A stretch of 64,000 bases of DNA from Torymus aiolomorphi (Eukaryota; Arthropoda; Insecta; Hymenoptera; Torymidae), in assembly GCA_036365515.1 (NCBI GenBank), contig CM070876.1, positions 131,776,394 through 131,840,393 of the forward strand, written 5' to 3'. Made by a program: the position numbers and the translations under genes. A model generated the notes under the pieces. It did no database searches. It was given only the letters and a program-made list of their open reading frames with translations, and was not told the DNA's origin. Positions 63,326 through 64,000 of the stretch are shown here, in pieces. The first letter of the stretch is position 1. The number at the start of each line of letters is the position of its first letter.

Positions 63326-63750
63326 TTATTTCTTCTTATATAGATAGAAATTTTCAGTTGAATTCAATTGATTACATAAAAATTTCAAACAAAGATGTCC
63401 ACAAATATAAGTATTGAATTGTTGATACCTTTCATAATTGTATTTTATTTCTTTCACTTTTAAGTAATTTATGAGATCTTGAGGCGGACGCAAATCACCA
63501 AAACTATCAAAATAAAAAACATTATTTCCATTTTTTCGATAAGCTACCCAATGTGTTCCAGGTCCATCCTTATCATCAAGATTGATAATAGCACTTTCTT
63601 TATAAAGGCAGCCATTTGATGGTAATGCATTTCTCATAAATACACCTATAAAATTTTTTATTTGCATAATTTTTACATATTTTAATAAATCGTTGTCAGT
63701 TAAGGGCCGTTTTGGTAATCTTACTGTCTCAACAAGCTTTTTTTTTTCTT
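63326..63750 (-). CDS. Adenain-type protease of Polinton 2
   Basis: The frame opens after a TAA near 63752, passes through the A10 run, and carries RLPKRPLTDNDLLKYV, MRNALPSNGC, the His in GTHWVAY, the Asp in FYFDSFG and the Cys in ICGHLCLKFL. The first ATG (63667) would leave out the conserved LPKRPLTDND start, so expression may need a shift from the minor-capsid frame at the A run. The relation to the fused version in Polinton 1 is described there. Confidence 0.8.
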
Positions 63751-64000
63751 AATCACTTTTTTTACTTTTTCACTTTTTTTTAATTGCTTGAAACAGATAC
63801 CATAACCCTTTGCATAGGGTTTTAAATATAATCCTTTTCCAAGGGCTAATTCTTCAACTTTCTTATTATGTCTTTGCTGTTCTTCCATCTGTCTTTTAGC
63901 AGCATTCGCTCGATTGATAGCTTGAGCAATGCCAGCAGCTCCCCATGCTAGTGATCCTAAAGCACTAAGACCTGCAAACAATGGAACCAGAGCAGGGAGA
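63721..64000 (-). CDS. Minor capsid protein of Polinton 2, C-terminal part
   Basis: It enters from the window edge in the frame ALVPLFAGLSALGSLAWGA, matches the hydrophobic segment and the ELALGKGLYLKPYAKGYG block of the Polinton 1 fusion, and ends KKSLLRQ at TAA 63721-63723. The upstream part, presumably with the PLA2 domain, is outside the window. Confidence 0.75.
   Translation of the reverse strand, partial: LPALVPLFAGLSALGSLAWGAAGIAQAINRANAAKRQMEEQQRHNKKVEELALGKGLYLKPYAKGYGICFKQLKKSEKVKKVIKKKKSLLRQ

Larger units (their letters stand above)
60690..64000 (-). mobile_element. Second Polinton, capsid end only (window edge)
   Basis: Minus-strand genes in the same order as the right half of Polinton 1: minor capsid, protease, penton, small basic peptide, major capsid, myristoylation-motif protein. 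Proteins are about 55-65% identical to those of Polinton 1, so this is a different lineage. It lacks gene D2 between the capsid and the terminal gene. No terminal inverted repeat is recognisable beyond 60690 before the satellite array. The element continues past 64000. Confidence 0.9.

Overview
The window looks like transposon-dense intergenic DNA from an insect nuclear genome, probably hymenopteran (an inference from gene style and element families; the species cannot be fixed from sequence alone). The only host gene I recognise is the first coding exon of the RBR ubiquitin ligase ariadne-2 (46269-46794, +), which ends at a clear GTATGT splice donor. No further ari-2 exon is visible in the following 17 kb. 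Almost everything else is mobile or repetitive DNA.

Layout. 1-4080: no recognisable gene, with a 187-bp tandem repeat at 639-1070. 4083-9808: a foldback element with arms of about 0.7 kb, carrying a DD41D Tc1/mariner transposon (5306-8533) and a small palindromic MITE. 9766-13593: wreckage of Ty3/gypsy-type retroelements on the minus strand. 14188-15504: a dead hAT transposase. 15527-15798: a MITE whose right end is split by the next element. 15799-38417: a complete Maverick/Polinton (adintovirus-like) element of 22,619 bp with 376-bp terminal inverted repeats and a 6-bp target duplication AATGTA. 38726-41440: LINE remains. 41-46 kb: many foldback MITEs. 46.3 kb: ari-2 exon. 49.0-56.05 kb: one truncated and one nearly full-length Jockey-type LINE, with tRNA-like units. 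58.1-58.7 kb: a large foldback. 59.6-60.6 kb: a 180-bp satellite-like array. 60.7-64.0 kb: the capsid end of a second, divergent Polinton that runs off the window.

Polinton 1 has a virus-like division. The left half holds three small acidic, proline-rich proteins with basic nuclear-type tails (A, B, C), a nested DD41D transposon, a spliced RNase-H-fold-like protein (D) and a spliced protein-primed family-B DNA polymerase. The right half holds a minus-strand block (packaging ATPase, DUF8207-type protein, fibre-like protein, chromodomain integrase) and a plus-strand block (PLA2/minor-capsid/adenain-type protease, penton-like protein, a 48-aa conserved peptide, major capsid protein, a paralogue of D, and a 49-aa protein with an N-myristoylation motif). 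Nearly every gene has its own TATA box followed about 30-33 bp later by an arthropod TCAKTY initiator, usually inside the 3' end of the preceding gene. The copy is inactive: the polymerase has two in-frame stops and a changed ExoII aspartate, and the major capsid frame has no ATG. The inverted repeats are still about 98% alike, so the insertion is fairly young.

The most unusual observation is that the transcripts of A, B and C all run, just after the stop codon, into 16-nt hairpins of the metazoan histone-mRNA 3' stem-loop type (GGCCCTTTTCAGGGCC and variants). Gene A is followed by a tandem array of six more. This suggests a mobile/viral element that uses replication-dependent histone 3'-end formation for its putative early regulators.
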